Assembly (NCBI GenBank): GCA_964019165.1
Contig: OZ025272.1
Location: 4,978,993-5,042,992, forward strand
Direction: 5' to 3'
From: Mastigias papua
Lineage: Eukaryota; Cnidaria; Scyphozoa; Rhizostomeae; Mastigiidae
DNA: 64,000 nucleotides
Of the stretch, positions 24,660 through 39,600 are shown piece after piece. Every line of letters starts with the position of its first letter. Positions within the stretch are counted from its first letter, which is position 1. Below the pieces are notes generated by a model. That model was not told the origin of the DNA. It saw only the letters and a list, made by a program, of their open reading frames with translations, and ran no database searches. The position numbers and the translations under genes were made by a program.

Positions 24660-24909
24660 CTTTGCTTTGAACTAAGAAGAAGCCAAATGATCTTTGCGAA
24701 TGTTACCACCTTTAGCAGTTGCTCCTTTGTTGCTCACAGGGAGGCGAGGAACAACAACAAAATGCTATCTGCGATTCAAGCAGTGTAAAATTGTAATTTT
24801 GTGATCGTATCACTGTGCTATATGCCAGTAAATAGCCTCATTTCATTGGTCTTTGGTTACTTTTAATATTGGAGGAACATTCTTCTAACTAAATGCATGC
24901 AGATACAGT
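24660..24909. promoter_or_regulatory. Likely bidirectional promoter between COMMD4 and the divergent two-exon gene
   Basis: The two coding starts point away from each other and are 250 bp apart. No TATA box is evident. The promoter role is inferred from geometry only. Confidence 0.4.
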
Positions 24910-26047
24910 ATGAGTTACATAACTGAAGTACTTGCAGCTTTGTCATCAGTTGTTATTGCTCTATCAATCGTCCTCTCAGTAGTACTTTTTGGTAAGACTT
25001 CTTCTTATCTCTGTATTTTCTAAATAAACGACCACAAAATCTTGTATATTATATATACTTAGGGTGGATGTGCAGTTTAGGGTAACCTCCAAATCGCCGT
25101 ATATTCTATAAGTTGCATAGAGTCGAAACTGACGATAAAAAGTGCTGCACTACTTACCAATTACTTAGGGTCAGTGTCAGGGTTAGAGTTTTTGTAGGGT
25201 AAGGGCTAGGGTTAGCGTTTGTTGTGGAATGGACGGAAGTTTTTTAATGGACACATATGTCAAAGATCATCCAGTGACAAATGGGAGTAAATAAGCAATT
25301 GGTAAATAGTGCCGCATTTTTTATCGTCTGCTTCGACTCTATGTATTGTAAGGAGTTGGTTCGTATACAGTTCGCAGCGATTTTGCAGTTATCTTAAAGT
25401 GCGCATCCGCGTATACTTAGTTAAAAGTATGAGCCATTTAGTATAAAATACATATTTCAAGTTGAAGGTTGCATGCCAAGGTGTTAAACTCTAGAGGGTA
25501 GGTAGAGAAAGGTTGGAGGGGAGAGGAGATGAAACCCCTCTGTTGAGCTAGACTACCATTTCGTAAAATCTCTTAACGGGGCACAGAATTGGCGCCATTG
25601 TCTTTTATTTCTATCAGAGTATTAAATTGTCAAGGAAGTGCCTTTATATGACTAAATTGCTATCATTTTATATATGTTTCTTGGAAAGTCCACATTTTTA
25701 CACCTCCTATGAATTGTCCTGTCTAGACCTATGAATTACTACCTTATTTCACAGTTTTGTTATATCTAACCCACATGCAGAATGCTAGTACAGCTAAGGA
25801 CCTCCCTGAGGTTTTTTGGTACTATAATGTGATGAAAGAGGTGCAAAATGAGGAATTTAAAGAGGCATGCCCTGAGCTATATACTTTATATAAGTTCCAC
25901 TGGAACCACTCAACTGAATGTGTGAAGTTGTTCTACTGTAAATTGACAACTGTACTGTTTACTGAAGAAGAGAGCTGTGAGAAGAGGAGCTTCCTATTTC
26001 AGTGTCAATTGATGTACTTCCCTTTATTCCACTGTGTATCCATGTGA
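24910..26047 (+). CDS. Unrecognised small single-pass membrane protein, two exons
   Basis: Exon 1, 24910-24991, starts at ATG and ends at a strong donor (TTTG/GTAAGACT) in phase 1. Exon 2, 25755-26047, follows a good acceptor (TATTTCACAG), continues in phase and ends in TGA. The predicted 124-residue protein opens with a short polar N-terminus and a strongly hydrophobic stretch at about residues 7-31 (ALSSVVIALSIVLSVVLF, then VLLYL), which is a membrane anchor or uncleaved signal-anchor. The rest is polar, with two possible N-glycosylation sites (NAS, NHS) and five cysteines. AATAAA near 26357 could serve as poly(A) signal. It is divergent from COMMD4. The 763-bp intron contains an inverted-repeat element. 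I do not recognise a family; the model rests on splice sites and phase. Confidence 0.5.
25115..25348. repeat. MITE-like element with ~48-bp inverted arms
   Basis: The left arm 25115-25162 (GCATAGAGTCGAAACTGACG...) matches the reverse complement of 25297-25348 (GACTCTATG at its outer end) with few mismatches. Weaker similarity may extend further outward. The loop holds several degenerate GGGTTAG/TAGGGT words. Confidence 0.75.
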
Positions 26048-27871
26048 TACCACAGTGTAGATCTAGATTGGACCCATCTTGTAAAAATTGTAACTCCTTA
26101 AAGAGGTGCAAGGACTAATTGGAAAGTTTATGAAGTGCAGATTTTCTCAATGGGTAGTAAAGTGGTACATTGTTCATTATTCTCTTCTTCATTGCCCTAG
26201 ACTGTGCGACTGGTCATCAACACTTACTAAAGAGGTTGATATTCAGAGGCAGTTATAAGTTTGATACTAATTTGATAGCAGTTAAAATTAGAACAATATG
26301 ATCATTTTATGTGATCGATATAATACAAAATGACAAATTGATGTGGACTTATTTTTGTAATAAACAGCACAGGAGAATGAATCTAGACATTTGATATTTG
26401 TATGTGATTGATGTAGCAGCTAATTGTATCAAAGTGCACTGCAAGAATGACAGTAGAATTAGGTGCACATGAGACCTGTTATGTCACCCAAGATTGGTTG
26501 GTCTAATATCCCCATATCATAATAATGTAAGGCCATAAATTAACAGAGAAATTCATATAATTTACAGTTCATAACTAAAGTTCATATGTGACACACATGT
26601 AGTCTCTCTCTTGCACTACATTATTCCTAGAGGATTTGTTAATATACTTGCAATCACATCTTCTGAGCAATGACATTTTACTTTGCTTCCCATTTCTGGA
26701 CTTTTTCTCTAATGAAATGGTGTGGTCCATTAATAAATTTTGTTTATGCATGAAGTTTAGATTTTTGCTCTGCTCAATAGCTCCATGTTTATCCATGTTT
26801 ATCCTCATTTGAAATATTTAATTCCAGCTGCTTGAGACTTAGCATATTTAACCTTGGCCCTATGTTTCGTGCAAAGAAAGAACTACTGCAGCATACTCAG
26901 CTTTTCTTGAAGATGATGTAACAATCTTCTGTTTTTTGAATGGCAGCTTGCTACACATGACAAAGAAAGAAGACATGCAGATTATGATCTTTGTTATCAT
27001 TATTGCATACAACATAGTCAACTATACAATTACTATAGTGCAGTATTTATTTGGCTGAGCTGCCTATTGCTCTTCTTCAAAACTTGATGTAAGCTTCCAA
27101 TGAGAGCTTGATAGTCCACTTTCTTCACTAGGTCTTCTTCCTTTATTGTCAGTCTTGTGTGTTTTCTTGTGGAGTGGAAGCAATTTACAATTTTCTCTGC
27201 TAAATTTTGGCTGTATAGCTTTTAGGTACTTTGTTTGCTAGGTACGTTTTTGCTAGGTACTTTGTTTGATGCAGCAACAGTAGTTTTTCTCCGGCACATG
27301 GAACTTGAACCCCTAGCCCCTACACTACCATTTCCAAATGTTTCTTGTTGTTCCCCTTTTATAAAATGCAGTGAGAACGAAATCTATTGAAACTAGTTTT
27401 GGGTCAACAGTCGCTCGACTGTTTTGAATTAAAACGGATTAGTTGAGTTGAATTATAAAGTTGTTCTTCGGGAAAATTACAGCATAAAGCTTTTCACTGA
27501 CATCAGCATTTGTTATTTTTGTGAAAGTAACGATATTTAAGTGCAGAAAGCACAAGATGTCAATCTGGTTTTGTTTGAGTGAGGCAATTTCACTGGAGAG
27601 GAAATACTAGTGTGATTGCTTCTAAGGCCTAAATGTTTGCGACAGTATTCTTTTGCATAGGGTTAATTTTGTCTGTTTTGGTATGACTAGCTGGTGCGAC
27701 TATACTTGTTTCGAAAGTTTTCCGTTGAAAGCGACGATCTGCTTGCTTCAAGACAATTTCATGGCGCTTAAGTGAAAAGATTGTCATGGGGTGCTTGTAA
27801 TCTTTTGAATTGTAATATAATTCAGATAGTACCACCAATGAGAGTTGGTTCCACAGACATTGCAACTACAC
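26048..27871. other. Intergenic / 3' flank, nothing recognised
   Basis: It contains the presumed 3' UTR of the preceding gene and no other supportable exon. Confidence 0.35.
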
Positions 27872-27962
27872 ATGACCAAGGACGAGCTTTTCGCCGCTGT
27901 TGCACAGACTCTACTGGAACAGGACGAAAGATTAAACTCAACTATTGCCACTTATTTTAATA
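27872..27962 (+). CDS. Candidate first coding exon of an unknown gene
   Basis: ATG at 27872 opens a 30-codon stretch beginning MTKDELFAAVAQTLLEQDER, acidic and probably helical. It ends at ATA/GTACGTCAGT, a plausible splice donor, in phase 1. Local base composition is more CG-rich than the surroundings. No following exon could be identified, because the DNA to the right is nested transposons. If spliced, the next exon may lie beyond 33.8 kb. This is a weak call; chance is possible. Confidence 0.25.
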
Positions 27963-28122
27963 GTACGTCAGTTACAGAGGGAAGCATTAATGTCCACTAA
28001 GTGATAAGAGGGAGTTCGCATAAGCCTGGTGTCCATAAGTTCGCCATCTACCACTGCCTGCCGCGACCTGTCTTTAACTGTCATTTGAGTACATAGTACT
28101 TTGGTTTCCATAAGGACGCTAA

Positions 28123-28256
28123 CTGTCTTTACTTGTCGCTCCCTGTCTTTTCCTGTCGCTGCCTCTCTTTTCCTGTCGCTGCCTGTCTTTTCCTGTCGCT
28201 GCCTCTCTTTTCCTGTCGCTGCCTCTCTTTTCCTATCGCTGCCTCTCTTTTCCTTC
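28123..28256 (+). repeat. 20-bp tandem repeat, ~6.7 units
   Basis: Units start at 28123, 28143, 28163, 28183, 28203, 28223 and 28243, with consensus CTCTCTTTTCCTGTCGCTGC and strict 20-bp spacing. Confidence 0.95.
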
Positions 28257-28264
28257 AACAAAAT

Positions 28265-30660
<2,396 letters not shown>

Positions 30661-30799
30661 ATAAAAATCGCTGCAAATAGTTTAGGTATGTTTCTATTAA
30701 AACTCTAGTAGCTCGAAGAAACTGGTAGCTACAGGTAGCGACGTTATGGAAACCAGGCTTTGGATAAACCATGTTAATTATGTCTTGTTACAGTATATA

Positions 30800-32870
30800 A
30801 TTTTGTAATTGATGGTGGCAGCTACATGGTCAGGTCAGATCCTGTCTGCTTCGTGTTACATGTAAGCCAGTACTACCTGTCTCATGGTCGGGTTGTCAGC
30901 GACTAAGCCGACACCCCTATCTACTTTAAGGTTGGATGAGGAGGGTGGCTATCAACCCAGTAGGATTACAAACAAGACTTAACACAGTGCAGCTAAACTC
31001 TAGACACTCCACGGATTAGTAGCTGAAGATGGTGTCTCGATAGAAACACCTTGAGAAAAATTACTGGAAACGACTTCATTATCCCTCCTGAGACCAGTTA
31101 TGACGGTACACACTTCAAAGTATCACATAGCAGCGTTAAGGGGATCAGTGTGTTTGAAGATGATTCCTCGCACAGTCCGGTTAACTATGTGTGACAGGTG
31201 GCACCTGCCCGTGATTCGATGACTGTACACGACAAAGAAACGAGTCAAATGGGGGGGGGGGGGGGAGGCATGGAATGTTAGGACTTTACGTCAATATGGT
31301 AAAGTAGAAAATCTGAAACAGAAGTGAAACGTCTAGACATTAATATCCTTGGAGTATGTGAGACAAAGTGGAAGAATAATGGGAATTTTATATGTGAGAT
31401 TACATAGTCTTTGGACAAGACAAACACGAAAAAACTGATTGACTAATCCAAAGTTAGAGAGAAATGTACCCTAGGATAAATTAACTATCGAGCAGGGCTC
31501 AGCTGGTGAAACTACAAGGACATCCCTTCAATATACCAATTCTAATAGTATTCGCACCCACTTCACAATACACCAAAGAGTAAAATGACAAGTTTTTTGA
31601 AATTGTAGAAAATGATGTCTCAGTGTGAGTCACAGAGATCATCATCGTCATCATGGGAGATCTGAATGCAAAGGTAGAATGTTAACAGGGTAATGAAGTA
31701 TTCGGTAAACATGGGCTAGGATCCCGTAACGAATGAGGAGAAAAATAAGTGCAGAGTGTACTGCAAATTGTCAAGTCTTAGCCAACAATCTTATTTGCAG
31801 ACCGTCCGGGAAATTTAAGGATATGGAGAAGCCTAGGAGTTGACACCAAGAAGCAATAGACTATGTGAGAATCAACAGGTTAGAAGTGCAATTCTGCACT
31901 CAAGAACATATTCATTTGCAGACTGCAGGAGTGGCCATCTCACCGTCGTTTGCATGCTGAAAATAAGATTAAGAAAATCAAGAAGCCTTAGTCAACCTCT
32001 GAACTTGATTATCGAAAGCTACAGCAATTTTGGAATTTAGAATTTTGGAAGAGCATAAGGAAAATATTCCTCATCAAAATTAACATCTGATAATTTTCCA
32101 TCAATGATGGAAATTGCTGGAAAAAGATCTTTGACAAACGAATCACTGCAATGCGCTTTTGCTCATTCTTCTCGGAAATCGGCTGGAAGATCCAGAAGCA
32201 GCTAACAGTGATAAACGACGGAATCTGGAAAGAGCATGCAAACAGACCCTTAGAGAGCAATCTCAGATCTGTTAAATATGCACGTATCGAAAGATATTTT
32301 ATTCTTTAAAAGCGTGAAAGCACCTGGGCCTGATCAAATAACTGGTTCTATGTTGAAGGATGCTTCTACAGGAATTGCCATCCCTCAATGTTTTCTAATC
32401 TGTTTTAGTCTAGGGATACGTTCACTTTACTCTGTTTTCATTTAGATCCGTTTTTGGGAGTAGAAACAGCTGTTTCTCTTCTCTGTTCACACAACTCAGT
32501 TTTCAGACAGAAACGGATATGTTCACATTTGTCCTCGAAAACACATCTGTCTGACGGCTTCTTTTATATTGATGATGTTGGTAGCGTTACCAAATTGTTC
32601 CGTTTTTGGTGTTCATACTACAGAGTTGAGATTTTTTTAGTTCCGTTTTCACTTTCCTCCGTTTTTGGGGTGGACTAATGTGAACGCAAAGCCAAAAACG
32701 GAGCTAAACAGACCCGCTTTCGCTCAAAAAAGGAATAGGGTGAACGGGGCCTAAATATGGGAGTCTTTCCAACTATGGAAAGCTAAGTGAAGTAATGCCT
32801 ATTGATTTGGAGAAAGGAGTTCCTGTGACAATTATCCACCGATATCTGTATTAAATATTCTATTGAAAGT
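30800..32870 (+). mobile_element. RTE-type non-LTR retrotransposon remnant
   Basis: After a 15-G run (31251-31265), the start of an apurinic-type endonuclease is visible in + frames: TWNVRTLRQYGKVENL near 31275 and DINILGVCETKWK near 31340. Next come IMGDLNAKVE near 31655-31680 and the segment around 31840-32040 with the frame broken repeatedly. RT similarity resumes near 32820-32860 with CDNYPPISVLNIL. The region 30800-31250 resembles an RTE 5' leader but is less certain. A MITE interrupts the element at 32411-32753. Confidence 0.75.
32411..32753. mobile_element. ~343-bp MITE inside the RTE remnant
   Basis: The left end TAGGGATACGTTCACTTT is mirrored by the right end, reverse complement TAGGCCCCGTTCACCCTATT. 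Both arms carry CCGTTTTTGG-type words. Joining the flanks restores an RTE-like reading frame, which supports a clean insertion, possibly with a TA target. Confidence 0.65.
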
Positions 32871-32871
32871 A

Positions 32872-33838
32872 CAGTAAACTGTCGATATAATGAACTTTGA
32901 AGGGAAATAAAAATATTTCGTTATATCCAGAATTCGTTAAGTCGAAAATTGAAAAAATTGGTAGTTTTGCGCCAATATTAAATCCTGTCTTACAGTTGTT
33001 TAGTTGCAAATATTAGTTCCCCATCTAGTTATTTAAGAAAGACAAAAATTGTTTTTTTAATTCTAGCTAAATTAGGCCCTTTCAATTTGATCTCAAAAAG
33101 CTCATTAGAGATTGCAACGCTTCAGGGAACTATGGCAAACAACGCATAGTAGTTTTTGAGATGTACTTGAGTGGCCAGTCTTACAGCTTAAAAATGGCAG
33201 TGTTTGCTGCTTCTGTTCGAACAATGATATTCCATAGAGTTTCTCCATCCCTCCTACTGTTGGTGAAGCATTCTCGACAGAAAGAGAACCCGGTAATGAT
33301 AAAGACAAATACGCTTTCTATGTAAAGGCCAATCAATTCCTATTTGGACATTTGCCACTTGGGAAACTGAGACGAATAGAGCATATGCGAAGATGAGATT
33401 ACAGGAAAGCTAGTCAAAATAGGCGATGAGGAGGGAGTGCAAGTGCCTTGTAAATTGAAGTTGCCCGGAAGAAGCAAGTTTTCAAAGATTTTACAAAAGT
33501 CTATAAAATTGCAACAAAAATATTATCTTATATACTGTCTTTTTACCAGCACTTACATAGGCTGAAATTTTCTGCGCTGGAAAATTGCTCTGTAGAAAAT
33601 TTTGCACTTGCGTGATTTAAATTTCTAATTTGCTTTCTATGGTGGTATGTGTTGTGAGCTCGTTGTATTGAGTTGCTTTCAGTTGGCGGGAGACAAAAAT
33701 GTGGCTCGTAAACGGAGAGTTGACTATAACGAAGGTTCGTTACACAGAAAGGATATATAAGACTTCCATTAGATAAAACGAAGGGAAATGAACTTCGGTT
33801 CGTAAAATCGAGATGTTCCCTATACCGAATCTCCACTG
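32872..33838. mobile_element. pogo/Tigger-like DNA transposon remnant
   Basis: The left end CAGTAAACTGTCGATATAAT followed by GAACTTTGAAGGGA and TTCGTTATATCC is typical of Tigger/pogo ends. The right end, reverse complement CAGTGGAGATTCGGTATAGG, carries the matching GAACnnC pattern. The left flank is TA but the right flank is not, so the target duplication is not confirmed. No DDE transposase frame is recognisable in the ~970 bp. Confidence 0.55.
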
Positions 33839-36669
33839 AGAAACAACTCTGCGAAATTTCGCTGCGAAATATTTCTCTAGATAAAATTCTCGAGAAATAT
33901 TGCGCAAGTCAATCTCCATTGTAGTAAATGTCTGAGCGAAAATTTCTCTACAAATTGAATTGCTTTCATTGCGGACTTGCCGCGTGAAGAGCTTTTGACT
34001 TTTCTTGATTTGAATCGAAGGCGAACTTTTGTGCTGTTTCTAATTTCTTGTTTTCAGAGAGCGGAGTTTTTGATTGCAGAAAAGATATGGTACAAGTTGC
34101 ATCCTACTATACCAAATTGTTCGAATGACGAATAGAAAGATGACTAGGCATGAACTTGTGAAATGAATTAATGTAGGTAGAAAAAGTGATGTGTTGAAAT
34201 TGGCCTATAGACCAGAAAGTTCTTATTGTCTACAATAGCTCCCCGCCTTGGAATGCCAGTTATTGAAAAGCATTCAATCTGTAATAGGAAGAGTAACGCA
34301 GAACTGGAAATATTGTAGGATTAGAAATTTAAAATGATTGCAGAGAAAGCGTTAGTCGATTAAACGATAAGTTAAAACAAAAAAGTCATTGGTTCAATGA
34401 TTGTCCGATTAGTTCATGAAGAGTGTCCGTTCTTGATATCATTGGTGCTGAATAAGTTGAATTGAAACGAAAGCAGTGAAAGGCACAGTGATATCGTAGA
34501 GATACTGAAAATACAACAAAGGCAAATAGTGCGAGGTTGTGTTGAAGAGAATGCATATTGCCTTGGGCTGCATAGCAGTGATAACACCAGTTAAGTGTGG
34601 CCTGAGTTGTTGCCTTGAATTTTGAGCTGGCACTACAGTGAGTCGAGTGAGATCATTGAAATGTGTGTTGCGTTTGGTAGGGCACTTCAGTGAGTCGAAT
34701 GCTGCGAGTTGCGAAGGGTTGACATATCCAGTTGAAAGTTGAAGTAGTAACGAGGAGCTTTGCCGGTCACGTCTCGGCCACCAATTTAGTGTGTTTGACT
34801 AATAGCTTCCTCAACTTAATTAAGGTTGCCAGAGGAGAAACAAGTTCTGGTTTTTCTGAGCCTTTTCAAACGCTTTCGTTTTTAAGCGACACTAGATTCT
34901 GTCTACTAGAACAAACAAAGTTTCAGCCAAAAAATAGGGTCTACAGCTAGAAGAAAAGAGTTCGAATTTCAAAGTCTATTTCTCATGCAAGTAGTTCTAT
35001 TGCCGTCAATCATAATGTTTTATCAAACAAAATTGATTGCGAAAAAGGAGAACCTACCATGGCTACGTCCGACGCGAAAGAAAGTTTCAAATTTTGCCCT
35101 CAAAAATAGTTTACAATCCGCCTCCCAGATTGAAATTTCACAATGTGGTATGGTGCTTAGGCACAGATCTAAGAAAAATCTACAATGAACAAAAGAGGTT
35201 CAAAAGTCTTGGACAATATGGGGAAGGACTTAGGGCTCAGCCCAATAGCAATCCCGTGCCTGTTTTAGAATTGAATATTCATTGCTAGGAACTGTCGTCC
35301 CTATTGATATGCCATTTTGCTGAGTACGTCACATCGATGTAAGTTGCCTGGTACCGACGAACACTGCTAAATATAGGTTTTAAAGTTTCCAGATCCATAA
35401 ACCAAGTTTTCCAGCATTTAGACTTGCCATCAATGATTTAATAGATTTATTGACCAAATCTGAACGTATGATATGCTCTTGGTTATGGCACAAACAACAT
35501 ACACATACAACCTACATTGTTCTGTTCCCGTGTTCTTGGAACTGAAAGCTATCTCTGGGTAACTTTAATCCTGGGGTATTCAAAAAATAGCTCGGGTATA
35601 CCCCCTTCTTCTACCAGATGGTAAGATCTGTATTCTTTTGGTTTTCAACTTGGTCGCCATTCCTTCAATTTCCGTGACTTTATTCATGAAGTTACTTTTG
35701 TTCCTCATTTCATTGCCTGTTGTACACTTTAACCTTTCATCTTTGAAAGGAACAAAGAGGCGATTACCTTCTAGGCCTCAGCGCTTCATTGTCCAGAAAC
35801 ATCTGAATGAGTGATTTCCAATCGTTCTGTGGTTCTCCTTGCTTGGTCTTGTGGAAGAGAATTTCGACTGTGTTTCAAAGGGTGTTCTAATTTCTCCGCC
35901 TGTCTTGAAAAACATTCCTATAACTAAACTGCTGTTTTAAGGCATCATAGGCTATTCTAACTCAAGTGACCGTATCTTTAACTTACTTACAATCTTTGAG
36001 AGCCCAAGTGAGCTCTGGACAAATTCATAATAGCCCATTTTCCCTTCCAAACTAGTATTTTATTACTTCTTCTAGTAGAATTATGTATAGAAAATAGATT
36101 CTTTCCCGATGCAGGGACACGTATTGCATCAATAAGTTCTGGTGACTCGTTTATACATCCACCTTTTTCTTCAATCTATATGTACTTTTCTACGTACACT
36201 TTAACTTCAGTGTTGAACTCCAGCATACCCTTACCATTCTTATAGTAGCCACAGGTTTAGGAAACAGGAAGGATTTTGGGCTGCCGTCGTCCATCTTTGG
36301 CAGAAAATTAATTCAAGTTTGGCAGCTTCTTCACGAAAACATAATAGTTTTTTCACAATATAGCTTTAGCTCAATACAATTACATAACAAGATTCATGCA
36401 TAGCAATAAATTTCTTATAACAGTAATGAAGAATGGGGAATGGGGAGTGTTTTTGTGTATTATTTTTAGCCATTACAGAACAAAGAAGATGGTAGATGGG
36501 GCAGATGGCACCGTGCCCTGAACCTGAGACGGAGTATGAAATGACTCTTTGGTGATTTTTAATATTTCCCATTTCCCTGGGGCCCCATACTAGTTGTCAA
36601 CGAGCCTAGAGTTGGTGATTCATTTGTTTATTGTTCAATTTGCAAATTATGTACTTACTTTTATTTTAG
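33839..36669. other. No gene recognised; presumably 5' part or upstream of the following spliced gene
   Basis: AT-rich, with many short open frames. The - strand stretch around 36000-36330 is open in places but has no recognised domain. An upstream exon of the gene at 36670 (ending in phase 1) should lie here or further left; I could not choose one. 33845-33960 contains several short GAAATTTC/GAGAAAT palindromes. Confidence 0.3.
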
Positions 36670-39600
36670 GTTGGTTTATCATCTGGAAGATGTTCTTAAT
36701 AAAATTTCCTTTAATCAGAGAACTGATAAATGGATTTGGAGCAAAGACTGAGAACAGAACTCCTGATGTGTCCTTAGTAAGATCACGACGAAATGTAAGA
36801 CTTAGACATGGTAAATGATGAATGAAAACGAAGGCAATTAGAATTACAACCAAATTCCTTGTTTTGATATAATAATGATAGGAAGGACTTAAGAAATTAA
36901 TGACCATTTAGCAATTATATCAATTTCGAATCGTTATCTTCAGGATATATTCCATTCCAAGTAGTAATTCAAGAAACGAACGGTGTGATATTTCTAGCAG
37001 GTAAATTACATTGTTACCTATGTAGCAGTTACCAAATGAGCTGTGTAAATTATTGACCTGTCATCATTATAAGCTATGATTCATGAATACAACACTTTTC
37101 ATTGCAAAATAATGCCTCCCCCCCTTCACCACACTTTGCGTACAGTATTGCTTAATCTAGTCATTTCATTTAGCTGATAAAGAATTTTTCGCAAAACTAC
37201 ACACTGTATACAACTACTAATTGGTCATGTGACAATCATGTGACAAATCACGTGTTCCTATTACACTCATACATGGCACGGAATTTTTCACTATCACTAA
37301 AAATTGATCCAAGGGGGAGAGGAGGACAGTTATAGTTTTGCGAAGCGGAAGTTAAGGAATCGTTAGTTAACATGTAGTTTTTGGTTTTCTCATATTTTGT
37401 TAGCGATTGTACACGTTATTCTTTGATGAAACTGCAACGTGGCAGACAACACTAATTGATTCACAGAGAATATGCATGCTGTTTCTATCAAGCAAATCAC
37501 ACTAGTGAATCAATTCTAAAGTCTGCAACATGTTTCGTACGGACGGCACATAGCAGAAATTCGACACTGCAAAGCGGGTTACAGTAATAGTACACTAGCT
37601 ATGGGGAATTTTCATATTACACTTTCCCTTCCTTTAAAAATGAATGATGGGGAAATTACCTGCTTGATGTTCTACAAAGTCTCCTAACCACACTGGTGGA
37701 TTTATTACTTGTCGAAGGTGTGCGGGTGTAGCAGTACCAATGTTCTGGTTGTCCTGTTCCACAATCGGTTCCATAACTTGGGGACTATTCCCTATAATGA
37801 TTCCCTGCGTTTCTGGTGCTAGATAAACTGGTTGACCTTGGTCCAGTGGCATGGGACAGGACTTAAGTTAATTGATATAGACAACTAGCAATCTACCATT
37901 ACTTCATCGATTGCTATAATTGGCCTCATTCCTGTGGGGTATTAGTACGGCCGAATCCATTTCCGCCAAAACTGCCAGGACCTTGGACGGCGTAGCCTGA
38001 AAGTCTGGCCAGTGTCAGAAGGCGGCCTTGTGACTCTTATCGTGCGAGGTACGCTGCTGTGTACTGACTTGCACAAGCTGTTGTCTTGCAAGAGCATTAG
38101 CTGTCTGAATAGCTTTTGAAAGATGCTGACTGTAGTTTGACTGGTTGAGTGGGTTAGAGAAAGTATTCAAAATACGACTTCAATTGTTATACGGAAGGGT
38201 GCCCAAAAACCGGTTCATAAGGTGTTAATCCTGTTCACTCATTGACTTTGTTACTATAGGCAGATACTGCCTGATCTAACCACTGGCCCCAGTTATGGTG
38301 AAATTTAGTTGCGAAATTAGATATCGGCTAGCCGTCTAACCTTATGTCAGTTGAACTTGCTGTTATTCACACTATTTCGATTGCATGACAAATGGGCTGA
38401 CCCCGTTAGCCTAGATCCCGTCTTCTGCCTACTAGCCTGAGATTCTTAATCTGCTTTCATATAATCGATTCGAAACGAGTCAGCCCGGCTAACAGAGCTG
38501 AGTTTGAACAGCGCATGCGTTGTGAGCCATCATACAATACAGCATTCTATAATTGCTAATCCACACTGTACATCTTTTCCAGCAAAGTTTTCTCACCATC
38601 ATCGTATTTCGATCTGCTGCGTGAAATTCCTCGTCGTCGCGTCAAAGCGCAGGCAGCATGATCGTAATATGATAAAACGTATCTAGTACATAACATAAAG
38701 TTTTACGTGAAAACACGTGTGATGAAGCTGAGTAACCAATCAAATTATGCTAATAAACAACAGCAACTACACAATTCTGTATTTCAGGTTATGACGTAAT
38801 CATTTCGCTGTCAACAATTTCCACGTGAATATTGAACTTTTGAAAATTTATTTAGGCTTCAAAGAAACTGATATATAGCCTGTTGGACGGGACTGTTGGA
38901 CGGAAGAAATTGCAAAGTGAAAAAATATTGTTTTATGTCGTCTTCATTTGTTGCACGTGAATTGATGACCAATGCAATATTTGAAAATTGTGATAACTTC
39001 ATTATCTTTTAACAGGCTGTTGTGATGTGATAGGAAAAGACTACCATTTCTCTCGAACAGAAATGTAGCAAAATAGAGGCGGGCATATATTTTTCTATTA
39101 GAACTTGCTTTGCTGTGCTTCTTTGGGCGCTTCAGCAGCTTGATAGAAAACAACAGACAAGACAAGGTGGATTATGACGGAAGAATTAAGGGGTCATTCA
39201 ACCATTACATAACGCAAATATTGTACTTTTCATGACCCTTCCTCCCTCTTCGGTAATGTAGCAGGAGCCTCCACTATCCTCCCACAATTATTTAGTAAAG
39301 TAGCTTTACGTTTCCTCTCCCTGCTTCCATCATTTGTCTCTTGTCAAATGTGTTAACATACGAAATCCATTGTCATTCAGGCTAGTCCTGTCGCACCCCA
39401 AAACAAAAGTTCTGTTTGGAAATTATAACATTTGTCATTTCTGTCGTAAATTTACTTTGATTCCTTTTTTTCTAGGAGTAGCTATAGGAATACACTATGC
39501 AGTATTGAGCTGCACGTATTTTCAGAAAAAGTGTTTTCTTTGTAGAAGAAATTGCCAAAATGGAGTAGATTTCTGCCCAACTGGGGGCTGCAGCCTTCCC

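Noticed and set aside
25160..25215. Interstitial telomere repeat
   Set aside because: GGGTTAG words are few and degenerate and lie in the loop of an inverted-repeat element; not a telomere tract.
33105..33308. Transposase fragment of the pogo-like element
   Set aside because: The open frame shows no helix-turn-helix or DDE motif.
36000..36330. A coding exon on the - strand
   Set aside because: Open only in short stretches with stops in every frame and no convincing splice sites.
38340..38500. A MITE bounded by GGGCTGAC words
   Set aside because: The two GGGCTGAC words are inverted, but similarity does not extend far enough to define ends.
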